Assembly: GCA_949987705.1 (NCBI GenBank)
Contig: OX465281.1
Span: 5,248,001-5,312,000, forward strand
Source of the DNA: Thereva unica
Lineage: Eukaryota; Arthropoda; Insecta; Diptera; Therevidae
Length of the DNA: 64,000 nucleotides
Direction: 5' to 3'
Position 1 is the stretch's first letter; the number at the start of each line of letters is the position of its first letter. Of this stretch, positions 12,424 to 23,796 are shown in pieces. The notes under the pieces were generated by a model. That model did not search any database. It had not been told where the DNA came from and saw only the letters and a program-made list of their open reading frames with translations. The translations under genes and the position numbers were made by a program.

Positions 12424-13330
12424 GTGCTAGACTGCTGGAAACTCTCTCATCAGCGCATATCGAAATATGGTGAACCCAACAACCACCGTAACAACGGCCT
12501 AATAACAATTACTTCTATTCTTCCCAAAATAAAGGAGGCAATGATCATTAAAAAGCTTGTAGATATTCTTAATATTAAATCCAACCAAATTCTGCACGAC
12601 AGGCAATACGATCTCAGACCCAAATGACCTATTGGCCTGACGGAATACCTCAGCCAAATCTTTCATAGTTTTAGTAGGTTTATTCCGGTTTCTCTTGATA
12701 TCTCCAAGGCTTTTAATGCAATACGTCACTCCGTTCTGTTGAATTGTCGTCAAGCTGTTGGTTTTTAGCTCAGTTCTAAGGGACTGGATTGAAAGTAGTA
12801 TTGGATAGCACCGAATCTAAACTCCACACCATCCGGGCAGGTGTTCCTCAGGGGTCAATTCTATCACATGCTCTTTTCCTAATCTTTGTAAATGATCTGC
12901 TATGCATTCCCTCCAATCCATTTTAAAGCTTCTATGTCTGCGACAATATAAAACACAAGCAACGTGCCAGGCTTTGTATTTCTGATCGAGGGTTCATGTC
13001 CAACTCTCTCAACAGGGACAATGAAATCATTCTTGACTGGGGCCTAATGTCTCGTTTCGAATTTTACGCCTCCCCAAAAAAGTACTACCTCATCTCTAAT
13101 AAAACTTGCACCGTCCTTCGCACTCCTTTAATGCAAAAACAAGTCAACTTAATGTAAAAAACTTATTTAAAAAAAAAAACATTTTAAAACCTGCCTTCAT
13201 TACTGTTCCAATCAACCTAAACTTTATTTCAACACTCTTGCCTACGAGGATTCTGCGTAAAACCTTGACAAAATTTTCTTTTTCAAGTTTATTTTTTACA
13301 GAAGCCGAAAAGCCGGTTTTACTGTGTGAT
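12424..13330 (+). mobile_element. Decayed non-LTR reverse transcriptase (CR1/L2/Jockey group)
   Basis: In order on the plus strand: SILPKIKEAMI and NQILHDRQYDLRP (RT fingers), PVSLDISKAFNAIRHSVL (motif A region, after a frameshift), then AGVPQGSILSHALFLIFVNDLL at 12838-12905 (motif B), and SLNRDNEIILDWG further on. The order and spacing are those of CR1/L2/Jockey-type RT. The catalytic YADD block cannot be read and several stops and shifts interrupt it. The copies at 51.2-53.0 kb belong to the same family. Confidence 0.7.
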
Positions 13331-14123
13331 TACTGATCGTGACCAAGTTTTTACCCTGCGTAAATTTCTCAAGGATCTTTCGATAGTGCGCAAAATTGTC
13401 CATGGCTATGCAGGTGAGATGTGTAGATCGTGTTTTATGACTGGGTAGAATAATTGTGGTTTTTTAACTGGTGTCCATTTAGCTCAGATTTTGTCATATT
13501 CTTGCTTTTATTTTCATTTTGATAATGCAAAAGTTCTGATTCACTATGGTAACCATTTAAATTGTGGTAACTACAAAACCTTTCATTTTCTTTTCATAGT
13601 CTGTTGATTTGTAATCCGTAGCTTTCTGAAATCTATTCCAAGATTCTAGACAATTGTTTTGGCCTTGGCTATAAAATTGTGACTTTCAACCTCAGTTTAT
13701 TTACGGTTTGTTCTGATTTACACGTTGATATAAAAAGCAGGTTTTCTTGTTATTAAAACTCACATAGTACGATCACTTCAATTGTGATCACCTGACGACG
13801 TAATAGCAATATGTACTTGGCTTGGCGACTGGAGACTACACCCTTAATAACAATCTGTGCAGGGTTGAAAGAGCGAACATCCCAGATTTCGGTACTTATT
13901 CGTCAAAATCAAATCTGACCTTCCCGTTGTCTGTCATTGTCCTGGGTTGGCGAGGAGCAAGGCCTTGTTGTTCGAGGCCACTTTGCTTGATCAAACAAGT
14001 CTGATCAACAAATCTCTAGGCAAACTGCTGAGCCTATTTCAGGAGTTCTGGCGCTTACAAATGCTGTTATGAGTACAATAAGTCAAATTGTGGCCTCGGT
14101 ACACCCTGGGCTTGCCACCTTAA
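13331..14123. other. No gene recognised
   Basis: This lies between two LINE remnants on the same strand. Parts may be unreadable LINE sequence. Confidence 0.4.
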
Positions 14124-15200
14124 ATGCGGCTGACTAGCTCCAGTATTCATTTGAAAAGATTAGTTGAATTTACCATATTTGAGTTTCACCTCTCCAGGTT
14201 GGGGGCACAGTCTCACTTTACTGGATCCAACATTCAGCTGGAGGTTGAACATCGAGGAAAGAGTAAAAAATGCCGGCATAGTCTTCTACGCCTGTTAAGA
14301 GAACTTTGGCGAGAGATGGGGTCTTAAGCCAAAGATGGTTCTGTGGATATACACAGCTCACGTAGGGCTCGCTAGTATGATAGCCAGGGCTGAGCAGGAG
14401 CTATAACGTCACAAAGCTGGAAAGCGTCCATATGACGGCAACAATACGCGCAACAGGGCCATAAGAACATGCCCCTTGAACTCCCTTGATGTTCTCTTAA
14501 ACGTACTACCTCCGACCTTCATAACAAACTTTAACTTAGTGTAGTATCCTCAGACCGAGGCCTGGACCTCAAAACTGTGCGGACGTAGCTATATCTGAAA
14601 TTTGCTGTCCAACGGTATGGTCGCTACAGTCAAGAACTATCTTCTCCCGAGATTGACCTTCAGCATGAACTTCTCCGTCGAGTAGAGAAACGTCTTGAAG
14701 AAGTTCAATGTACTAATATTTACTGATGGCTCTAAGACGTCAGCCACTAACAGTTCACCACTAGAGACCACTAACAGTTCACCGTCTTGGAACCTCCCGG
14801 TGTACCGTAGTATTTTCCAAACGGAAGTGCTGACGATCCAGAATGTCTGCCAGATAATGAACTTAAAACCTACACAAGGACGTTGAGTTGGAGTTTTCGT
14901 AAATTGACTCTATAAAACCACTGGACTCATTGGTGATGCGCGCCAAGCTAGTGGAGCGATGCACAGCTGAGCTAGATAGCCTTGGTAGATAGCACAACGT
15001 GACTCTAGTCTGGGTTTGCGATCATAGAAACATATATAAGAACGAGACAGCCAACTACCTAGGAAAACAGGGTCTCCTCGGGACTTGGAGACCTAGGTTG
15101 TCAGCAGCCTAATAAGTCAGTTTTGACTACCACTTTCCCTCTAGCCATCCAAAGTGGCGAGCACTGGAGACGAGTTATCACGGCAATCACGGATATTGGT
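14124..15200 (+). mobile_element. Decayed LINE with RNase H domain (I/R1/LOA group)
   Basis: Plus-strand frames give, in order, an RT thumb region with ELWREMG, then LKPKMVLWIYTAHV and AIRTCPLNSLDVLLNVLPP, an RNase H start (VLIFTDGSKT at about 14707), SIFQTEVLTIQNVCQ, and then LVWVCDHRNIYKNETANYLG at about 15010. This is the order seen in the intact copy at 24.9-26.4 kb. Stops and frameshifts separate the pieces. A short duplication (CCACTAACAGTTCACC, twice near 14742-14780) lies inside the RNase H part. Confidence 0.65.
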
Positions 15201-15759
15201 CCATAAGAGACCACGCTGCCAAGTTGAGTATCCCGAACATCGTCTGTTGCTCTCTTGGCCATTAAAGGCTCTATCAAAATCTACAAAGGACGTATATAGC
15301 GAACTATTCCATTCGATTGACCCCACGGAATAATACGAAACGTATTTATTTAAACGTTAAACAGCTATGGGCAAAAGCCAGCTTGCTGATCTCTCAGCAA
15401 AGTCTAGTTCTGGTTGCATTTGGTTCAATAGTGCTTTTAGTTAGGTTTTTATATAAAGAAAGATCAATAACGTTATTCCCCCGCACTTTTACCACAACAG
15501 CTAATTTCTTTTTTGGATTCTTTGCAATGATCACGTTGTTCAATTCTTACCAAGATATGTTTTTCATTCCAAACTTTCTGCTGAGAGCTACAAAGCAAAG
15601 GACCCCTCACGTTTCTTATGGAAAATGACTTTCGGTCAAATTGAACGAGTCTATGCTCTTTGGATAGAGGAAGTCTCCCTGAATAACATTGAACGTGCGG
15701 GGTCCTTTAAAAAAAATCACAATATTCTGATCTTCTCCGGAAGCTGCAAGGCTCTTTAG
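15201..15759. other. No gene recognised
   Basis: The open frame at 15317-15628 (plus) has hydrophobic stretches but no family match, no splice context and an AT-rich bias. It is not called as a gene. Confidence 0.4.
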
Positions 15760-16115
15760 TATTCCAGTTTTTCTTATTATTTCTGTCCTTCAAGAAATCC
15801 TACAGAAACCTTCAGTATATTTCAATTCAGCATCGCTGAATTAGCATTCGCTAGTTCTATGTTATTATTTAATGGAGTCTGGTTGTCATTTACCATCAAA
15901 AAGTTTGTAAGCACATTGGGTTTGCTATTCAGCGCAGCTGAATTAGCTAATTTTGATTTATATAGAGATCCTTAAATGAATTCCGCCATTTCATGATCTC
16001 TACTTCTTTCTCCGTTACTAAATTTGCTTTTTTCTAACGGATTGATAAACAAAAAATTAAAAATAAAACTGAATATAATCGAAAAACCATTTCCTGCCAT
16101 GTTAAACTCAAAACT
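15760..16115 (+). repeat. Dispersed repeat, copy 1 (ATTCAGC..GCTGAAT modules)
   Basis: This matches 18100-18455 along its length: TCTTATTATTTCTGTC, then CAATTCAGCATCGCTGAATT, GTCTGGTTGTCATTTACCAT, AAGCACATTGGGTTTG, CTATTCAGCGCAGCTGAATT and AAAAATAAAACTGAATAT. No protein is encoded. The two short palindromes built on CAGC(G)xxGCTG are conserved in both copies. Confidence 0.65.
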
Positions 16116-17861
16116 TTCCAAGCATAAACAAATTTTTAGTAGATTCTATCAAACAAATTTTTTTAAGTGGGTCTTGTACAATCATAAAAAGGATAGTAAA
16201 ATTTTTATGTTAAAATTTTGTTAGTCAATAAAAAACTGTGATTTTCTCTTACTATCATGTTCGATACAACTACGCTGAATATTGTCGCTGATAAGATCAT
16301 AAAATCATTACAAAAAAAATTCTAGATAATTAACTCTGCCTATAAACATAATTACAATTAGCAACTTCCACCATTTCCCAATTGATAAGGATCGCACGTC
16401 CTTGATTTCATTCTTTTTATGGTCGTCGCTAAAAATTTTGCACCTGTTATCAGTATGTAAGCTTTTCGGCACACTTCTAACGTCTCTTGATAGCTACAAA
16501 TTCACACCTTAGTACCAGGCGATTGTAAAAAATTTATTTATTGTCAGAATTAAGCTTGATCCTCCCAAGACTATAAAGTCATGACCCCAGACACTTTAAA
16601 GATAGCACGCATTTTTGCAGACTTGAAAAACATGGTTGCACTTGGATGAGAGATTGATTTATGTGCAAGGCGCGCTACAACTGCTAGATAGACCTGCTCA
16701 CTTGGCTCGTCTGCTTAGATACTAGAATTACGATCCCCGGTCAAAATCCCGTCATGATGAGTAAAAGCCAAGAGTGGAATTGTTTTCCGTGTAATTAGCA
16801 GCCTAGGCTTTTGGTGCAAATCATGCGGTAAACCATATCTTAAAGAGCTTATGCCATAGAAAAAAACAGCGAGAATTATATCCAGGCGGGATATAAACAT
16901 GCCAAACATTTCCTTTTTATCTCAGCTATCATCGCATTGATGCCGAACGTTCTGCACTGTTTGCAATTCATTTGCTTTATCTTTTTAGCTGGAAATCATG
17001 TTTTCGCCGTATATGACAACTTTCCGTCTTTCTTGATTGTAATCAGTATCGTCGCGGCTTTCATTTGGTTTTGATCCATCCGACCACCCAAAAAAGAGAT
17101 CGAATGAAAGAAATTACATAAAAATTATGTAGAATAAAAGTTCGGCTTAGATCTACTATTTTTTTTTGCTAAACCTGCGCGAGACTCACGTCGAAGTCCA
17201 CATCAAATCGTGTGATAAATGTGTTTTTTTGAATACGACAAAGAAAAGTGCACTAAAAATTCGGTAATGGACTATATTTTTCAGCTGTGCCAAAAACTAG
17301 TTCTTGTGCCTCAATAAATCATTGAAAAATATACATAGCCCGCGACATCACTTTTGAAAGACCCGAACAACAAAGGCGTGTTTTCTGTCTTAGGAAGCGC
17401 CGAATTCAAATTTTCAGGTAAAGGTTATAGTATTGATCGTTGATTGACTGTTTCCATTCGTCTCAACCGAAAGTTTCATTGAAATGTCTCCGTTTCTGCA
17501 ATAAATAATGGCGACAAAATTTCTCAAGTCATTGAGTCACACTTATAAGAAAATTGTGAAAATGTTTCCGGTTGCACGTTTTTGTGCTAGCATTGGACCA
17601 AAAAGGTCAAAGCTTTAGGGTGCAGCTTCTAATGAGATGAGATGGACTTGCATCTAGCAAGCAGTAACAAATCTTGTAGGTGATAGGAAAAGTATGTGCT
17701 GGTGACCTTTGCATAACAATAAACTAGTAATTGATGAACACTTGCCTAACATTGTTCTTGTGGTTGAAAGCGTGGTTTAATCAATCATTGTTCGCGACAC
17801 ACCTTTTTCTAATATAAATTTGCACGGAAATTTTCTAAATGTTTGCCTTATGTAAGAATAT
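16116..17861. other. AT-rich DNA, no gene recognised
   Basis: No family-supported frame or repeat partner was found in this window. Confidence 0.4.
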
Positions 17862-17970
17862 GGGTATTTTCATAAACGCAGAACTGCCGCAGTACTGCAG
17901 AATTCAGCTACAGACTACCAATTGCTGAATTTTGCAGTACTGCGGCAGTTCTGCGTTTATGAAAATACCC
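17862..17970. mobile_element. Near-perfect palindromic (foldback) element
   Basis: Arms of 47 bases (17862-17908 and 17924-17970) pair with a single mismatch around a 15-base loop (TACAGACTACCAATT). The outer end is GGGTATTTTCATAAACGCAG. The three bases TAT flank both sides (17859-17861 and 17971-17973), which may be the target duplication. The core recurs at about 19.6 kb. The nearly perfect pairing implies either a young insertion or gene conversion between the arms. Confidence 0.7.
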
Positions 17971-18099
17971 TATTTGTGGTTTTCATGCATTAGTGCAACT
18001 TTGTGACTTGTTTGTAAACATACATATAGGTATGTAATTAATTGTTTCTACTTTGTTTTGTGTTCTTACAAATTTAAGATTGGGCCCCATGAGGCTAGC

Positions 18100-18455
18100 C
18101 TCAACAAGCTAGTTTCTCTTATTATTTCTGTCAGTGATGAATTCCCACAGAATTTTTCAATTATGTTCCAATTCAGCGCCGCTGAATTAATATTTGCCAG
18201 GTCTGTGCTATTAATTAATGCAGTCTGATTGTCATTTGACATAAAAAAGTTTGTCAGCACATTGGGTTTACTATTCAGCGCCGCTGAATTAGCTATTTTT
18301 GATCTATAGAGTGTCCCTTAAGAGAATTTCCTTCATCAGTCCAGTCCTTCGTCTGTTGTTAAAATGGGCTTTTTGTCACGGTTTAATGAATAAAATTAAA
18401 AATAAAACTGAATATGACCGAAAAATTATTTCCTGCCAAGTTCAACTCAAAACTG
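18100..18455 (+). repeat. Dispersed repeat, copy 2 (ATTCAGCGCCGCTGAAT modules)
   Basis: This is the second copy of the repeat at 15760-16115, in the same orientation. It holds two ATTCAGCGCCGCTGAAT palindromes (about 18173 and 18272) about 100 bases apart. Confidence 0.65.
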
Positions 18456-19221
18456 CCACATGTGGGTCAAATGCGGATTGCCCTATAGGGCCCACAAAGG
18501 GTATCTAACTAACGCCTTGACGCATCTCAAACGGAAAAAGAGAGTAAACAATTTGAGAATTTCGGCGTGGATATGCGGCCCCCAACTGAGTACTAATTAC
18601 GTCCAATGCTGCTTTACTTCCGCAATCGAATGAGAACCGATCTATTGAGTATGCTAAATGCAACTTTCACGGCCACCTACACAATCGCTTGAAATGTGAA
18701 GCAAGGCAACAATAAAAACTTTATGGGGTCCCTAGACTATCAATAATGTTGTGCAATATTATTGAGGGTCTGTGGATTATATTGCAAGATCTAGTGCAAA
18801 GAAGGAAAACATCAATACATTGCTCAGCTTTTTTTAAACCTTTCCGAATACGTAAGGAAGATTGCTTCATTTCATTTGTAATTTCATTTGCCTCATAAGG
18901 CCTTTATGAGAAATTGCTAAGGCATACCTCATTTCAGTATCGATGAATTTCCTTTGCGTCATGCTCATGAGGAATCTAAGCGAAAGCTTTCATTCACGAA
19001 GGACCATACTTCTGCAGCAAAACCTCTTTTCTTGGCAAGAGAGACGCGCGGAGATGCGATAAGTGAGAATTTCGTACGCATTACACGCAACTTGCATACA
19101 CAAACAAACATCGCGTAGCAGCACAACTTGATCGTTTCGTGTATTTTCAGCAAACTTGCAGCAAAGCTTTTGGTTGCAGATGTATAGTCCCTCCCATATG
19201 TACTCTATAAACATTTGCTAT
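18456..19221. other. No gene recognised
   Basis: A segment near 19146 (TTTTCAGCAAACTTGCAGCA) has a partial match near 30800, which suggests another unclassified dispersed repeat. No coding frame is supported. Confidence 0.35.
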
Positions 19222-19587
19222 TTAAAGAGGGCTCTTATCGTCCGGATATTCTAGACAGAACAATGAATTTTCCAACGTGAAGCGATTGACGTATGCCCTA
19301 TAAGCTGCATGTCCAATCAGGGACTGCGTCGTGAATCGTAACTCACTTTCCCATGTTCTTTCATAACCTAATTTTCCACATTTGAACTCTCCCCTTGCAT
19401 TTTCCGCCTTGTTGCCCGTTTTCTCCAAAGAAGACCCTACATACCACAGGATCAAACTATCCTATATAGTAGGCAGCATCATTCCCAGATCGGTAAGTGC
19501 GGGCTTGGGGCGAATGTCCTGGGCACCTACTTTCACCGCTTTGGTGACCTCCTTTTTCTGATTGCCGATTAACACTGCGGTGAGTTC

Positions 19588-19662
19588 CAAAATGCATCAT
19601 TTCGGTATCAATGCGGAATTCAGCAATTGGTACTCTGTAGCTGAATTCTGCAGTGATGCATT
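19588..19662. mobile_element. Palindromic element, second copy, nested in LINE
   Basis: On the minus strand the core reads CTGCAGAATTCAGCTACAGA then GTACCAATTGCTGAATT, almost identical to the core of the palindrome at 17862-17970. The outer arms (AATGCATCA..TGATGCATT) differ from copy 1. It sits inside the RT frame between the VAELA and ELTAVLIGN blocks. Confidence 0.6.
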
Positions 19663-19847
19663 CTTTCTAGCTCAGCTACAATTAGACCAAAATTTTCGAG
19701 CCACGTCTTTACCTCCCTTGTCGGCTCGTTTGCAAATATCTCGATTTCGTCAAGTCGCCTTCATTCTACCGAAACCCCGATGTCGTCGGTGAACCCGATA
19801 GTGACCGCTTCTAGGGGGAGGCGAATTGCCAGTACTTCATCCTAGAT

Positions 19848-20782
19848 CCGTGGTTCCCAAACTTTATTTCGTACGGAACCTTTCTACAATGTATAAAATT
19901 TGGCGGAACCCAACGATGAAAAAATAAAATAATATATGATATATGTAGGTATATATTTATCCTTTAATATATTTTAAAACGTTTTTATTAGCTCGCTTTC
20001 TTGTCTGTCTGTTTGTCCGGTACATATCTTGCAATCGATTTTTTTAATACTTCCGGTTACCCGATCACCCTGATTTTGCACACAACTTCAGCCCCGATAG
20101 CAATGCAATATGGTATACTCATTATACCGTTAGATCCATGGCGGCCGTCTCAAGAGGACGGATTACTGTTTTCTTCACGGAACAAATTTTGCAATCAATT
20201 TTTCAAATACTTCCGGATATCTTATCATGCTGAAATTTTGCATACAGCTTTAGCTCCGATGACAATGCAATATGGTATGGTTAATATACCTTTAGATCCA
20301 TGGCGGCAGCCTCAGGAGGGCGGATTGAAATATCTTCACAACCCCTTCGACATGGGGATCAAATGAAAGGGTATGATAAGTAGAACACCATAACCAATAT
20401 AGTATACTCAATATATCGTTTGGTCCATGGCGGCCATCTCAAGAAGGCGGATTACCATTTTCTTTACAACACCCGAGACATGGGTATCAAATGAAAGGGT
20501 ATGATAAGTAGAACACCATAACCAATATAGTATACTCAATATATCGTTTGGTCCATGGCGCCCATCTCAAAAGGGCGGATTACCATTTTCTTCACAACCC
20601 CCTCGACATGGGAATATGGAATGGCGACCAAAATGTTACGCGACGTGACTAGACGCGTTAAATGGCCGGCGCAGCGCCAGTGAGTCTGCGAATGTATTTG
20701 GGCTTCGGCGCTGGTGACACGGAACCCTAAAATTTTTTCGTGGAACCGTAAGGTTCCGCCGAACCCACTTTGGGAATCACTG
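19848..20782. mobile_element. Non-autonomous hAT-type element with 8-bp target duplication
   Basis: The left end is CCGTGGTTCCCAAAC and the right end, in reverse complement, is CAGTGATTCCCAAAG; both match the widespread CAGTGGTTCCCAAAC end of hAT elements. TCCTAGAT flanks both sides (19840-19847 and 20783-20790), a perfect 8-bp duplication as expected for hAT. The interior lacks a transposase and carries a tandem array. The element is inserted in the LINE RT region described above. Confidence 0.85.
20030..20625 (+). repeat. Tandem array inside the hAT-type element
   Basis: Four units carry (G)TCCATGGCGGCC..TCAAGA..GGCGGATT at about 20138, 20297, 20430 and 20550. The last two are almost identical 120-bp units (GGGTATGATAAGTAGAACAC at 20377 and 20497); the first two are longer and more diverged. 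The open frame across the first units is a by-product of the repeat and is not a gene. Confidence 0.7.
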
Positions 20783-20950
20783 TCCTAGATGATGATCCCC
20801 AGTTGATAGCCTAGGTTGGAACCTTGGGAATTCCACACGTTATCCTACACTCCATTACTCCCTCATCTGACTCGCAGGGTAGTAGTGTCATATCGATAGC
20901 AGGCTATCGAACAGGAGATGTTTTTCTCTTATTTCGCTTAAAAGCAAGAA

Positions 20951-23029
20951 AATTATTTCGGTTGGTAGAAGTGAAACACGAAGAATCATGCAGCTGGGTG
21001 AAATCGAAGCACGGACCTATAGGATGGTAGTTGGGCAGTCGATACAAAAAAATTGCCTTCAAGGCTGTAACAAAGAAGTTCAATGGCTTCTGCTGGAATT
21101 GAATTAAATAATTACTAAAAACTATAAACTTTAATTGTTTTACAAATGTTACTATCTATTGTATAAATCAATATTTTTTAGGGCAACAATTTAAGCTCAC
21201 TTGGAGTTCTTGAAATTGAATTTGCACAAGTTCAAGTACCCAACATTGTTGGGCATAGTTACATAACCACAATACAATTTCTAGACTAAACTAGAAACTG
21301 GCACTTGAAAGCAAATTAATTTAGTAAGTAAGAAACTCTTGATTTTATTGACCAAAACTAGTTTCAGTGTTAAACAGAATATAAAATTAAATATAACGAC
21401 AATTTAACACGTGCCATTAAAAAATTAGTGCTTAGAGAAATAACATCATGATTGGATAGTTTGTCTCTCCCATTTTTTTAGTATTATTTCAACAATAGCC
21501 AGAAAAAATCTTCCCACACTTAATTTTAATTGAAATGAAATTACTGTGTCTGCTCCGTCTACTTGAAATCTGTATGAATTTTTGCTACTCTATAGGAGTT
21601 CAAGATTGCCAGTACTTAAATATTATTAAGAGGCAATTACTACCTGGAAATGATCGGACAAAGCTCTGGGACAGAAAGTTCTTGGCCTCTTACGGGACGC
21701 AATTTCCTCACGTTTAATAAGACCTAACAGGTAACATTTTGCTGACGTATCGTCATCATGGCTTGTTGTTGTTGTAACTCTTCGATTACAAACGATTTTC
21801 ACCTCCATTTTATGCAAATTCGATTACGGGGTGCTTATCGAGTGAGTTCCAGGAAATGTTTTCCTTTCGGCACGAATTATTTATTCTGATGACAGAAAGC
21901 GGAATTGCTTCGATGAGATCAGTTCGACAATTGCACATGCGCCTATGGCTAATTGTGAATCGATATTTTTTAATTTTATGCGGCAGATGGTGCTCTGTCA
22001 AGGTGAACTTCGATCATTTATAATTAATAAGTTTTATTTTTAAGGTAATATTTCTAATTATGCCATGACGATGAAAGAAGTTAATATTAATTTACGGTAA
22101 TGAGTTACGACTGCTCAAGTAATTAAAAAGGAATCTTTCGTTCATTCTTATTAACAACTTTACTATAATTTGAATTTCTGGGAATTGTGTGATTTATTGG
22201 AAGCTGATTTATTTGCTATTGAAGGTTCAGCAGCCTCCAAATGAATATTAAAATTACTGCATGTTTTGCATTAATGGAGAGTTCAAAGATGATTTCTTAC
22301 CACATCTCTACAACCTTTCCGACAAGACCTTGCTGTCCAACGTTTTTCTCTAGATGGATCAGTCGCAGTTGGGCTACTTCTAAGCTTTAATCTTTTACTT
22401 GTAAAAACGTCTAATCCTTTTCTTCTCATAGCACTATAGCACGTGAATACTTGGCCTCTCTAGTTTCCATCTGCTCCCTGTTGACCTTTTTTGCATTTTC
22501 CAGTTGCATTTTGCTTTATGGGCAAAAATGCAGAGAAGAAGTAACCTCCTTTGTACTGTCGACGGTTCTATCATTAAGTGCAATTTCGGACAGCTCTAGT
22601 CGGAAAAATCGTAGAGAGCAAAGTGAAAGATAACTGCCAACACCAACACGCGGACCCACTATTCTCATTCAATATTACTACAGGGTCAGAACGCTGACTT
22701 CGGGCAATGCACAGGATATTGCTTCCTTGTCTATTATGCTCTCAGGCGAAGGCATGAGAAATGGAAACGAATTGTTCGAAAGTGGGACAAAGGAAGGAAG
22801 GCGAAAGGCCATGTCGAGAGTGGATTCAAAAGATAAACTCCTGCGATGATAGTTTGGTATCTTAACCACTAGGCTCTTCTACTTCTTCTTTTGGTGAGGC
22901 ATTGGGTCCAACAGTACTACTTGGCTTAGCCTATTGTACTATATCCCTGTACCTCATCTTTGTAGACCAGATCGCTCGAAAGGCTCAGCAGTCTGCCTAA
23001 TTACTTGTCACTTATTAACTGTTCCAGCA
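20951..23029. other. No gene recognised
   Basis: The start may be unreadable 5' sequence of the LINE on the left. The rest is AT-rich, with short open frames that lack family or splice support. Confidence 0.4.
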
Positions 23030-23125
23030 CACCCCTTCTATTCTTAATAACGGGTAATTCATGGGGCAGTGTCCGGTAGTCAAGCCAACAAGTGTCCTAA
23101 CATATTCTTTCTACTGATCCTCAAC
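23030..23125 (-). mobile_element. LINE C-terminal remnant (VGLxTGHC block)
   Basis: The minus strand, with one frameshift, reads R-K-N..LL-A then TTGHCPMNYPLL. This matches the L-V-G-L-L-T-G-H-C-P-L block before the zinc knuckle of R1-group LINEs. Only a short piece remains. Confidence 0.45.
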
Positions 23126-23429
23126 AATTCCTTGGCCGCGACAAGAGTCGGTACAGGAGGAAATCGCTTAGTCGGTACAGGAGGCCAGTCGAGGCTTGGA
23201 CCTCTAGGGTTCTCTGTGTTTCATGCAAGTCCAAACTAGTTGGTTTCCAATAGACAGTTATATAGACCAGGCAGACCAGATAGGCCGAATCTCCAGGCAA
23301 ACCATATAGATCTGACAGATCAGAAGACCGCCTCCTCCTCTTCTATAGATTGTTGATGGAATTTTTCACACAAAACTTAAAATGGCTTATAATATCCGAT
23401 TTTTTATGAAATGTTCACCCCCACTTCCT

Positions 23430-23530
23430 CCACCAAGGCACAGCGAAGTTTAAAATTACAGATTCAATCCCCCCCACTAAGTTCGAAAGTTCACCTAGCG
23501 CGAAAGTTCAGCCGAGATGACGAAGCTCAA
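23430..23530 (+). repeat. Imperfect GAAGTTCA-type repeat
   Basis: CACAGCGAAGTTTAAA, TTCGAAAGTTCACCTAGCG and GAAAGTTCAGCC resemble the longer array at 32240-32620 (GGCGAAGTTCAACTTTAG, GAAAGCTCGCCCAGCG). They are probably fragments of one repeat family. Confidence 0.35.
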
Positions 23531-23587
23531 CCAAATCAAAAGGTGCATTTCTGTGTGCAACCGCCAGTTCTCCTCTGGTGGCCTTAG

Positions 23588-23796
23588 GGTAGTGTAGACC
23601 ATGGTACAATAATTACAAGGTAAGCTCATAAGGGCCCCGTGACGTCACTCAGATCTTAGTTCACAAAGGAAAAAAGCTCTCTCGTGGCGTCACTCAGATC
23701 TTTTCTCATATAAAAATGGTAGAAGCTTTTCAAGATGGAAACAGAGCTTTTCATTGCGACCCTACCTTGTATTATTGTACCATGGTGTAGACTACC
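23588..23796. mobile_element. MITE with about 35-bp terminal inverted repeats and internal CRE-like direct repeats
   Basis: The left end GGTAGTGTAGACCATGG..ACAATAATTACAAGG and the reverse complement of the right end GGTAGTCTACACCATGG..ACAATAATACAAGG match over about 35 bases. The interior has a direct repeat, CGTGACGTCACTCAGATCTT (about 23638) and CGTGGCGTCACTCAGATCTT (about 23683). The first contains a full TGACGTCA. No coding capacity. Confidence 0.65.

Larger units (their letters stand above)
19222..20950 (-). mobile_element. R1-group LINE remnant split by two nested elements
   Basis: On the minus strand from right to left: RT fragment EKHLLFDSLLSI, then the remains of the PQGSxLGP block (GSNLGYQLG in one frame), then, past the hAT-type insertion, DEVLAIRLPLEAVTIGFTDD (motif C, with FTDD where FADD is usual), ELTAVLIGNQKKEV, KPALTDLGMML (the K-P-A-x-x-Y-L-G-V block), and finally the C-terminal TTQSLIGHAAYRAYVNRF with knuckle remnants. 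Stops and a large deletion of the thumb and RNase H parts show that it is dead. It is interrupted at 19848-20782 and at about 19588-19662. Confidence 0.65.

Noticed and set aside
15317..15628. 103-codon frame with hydrophobic stretches
   Set aside because: AT-rich composition mimics membrane segments; no homology, splice or promoter signal.
20001..20366. 121-codon open frame
   Set aside because: It runs through the tandem units inside the hAT-type element and repeats its own sequence; it is a product of the repeat.
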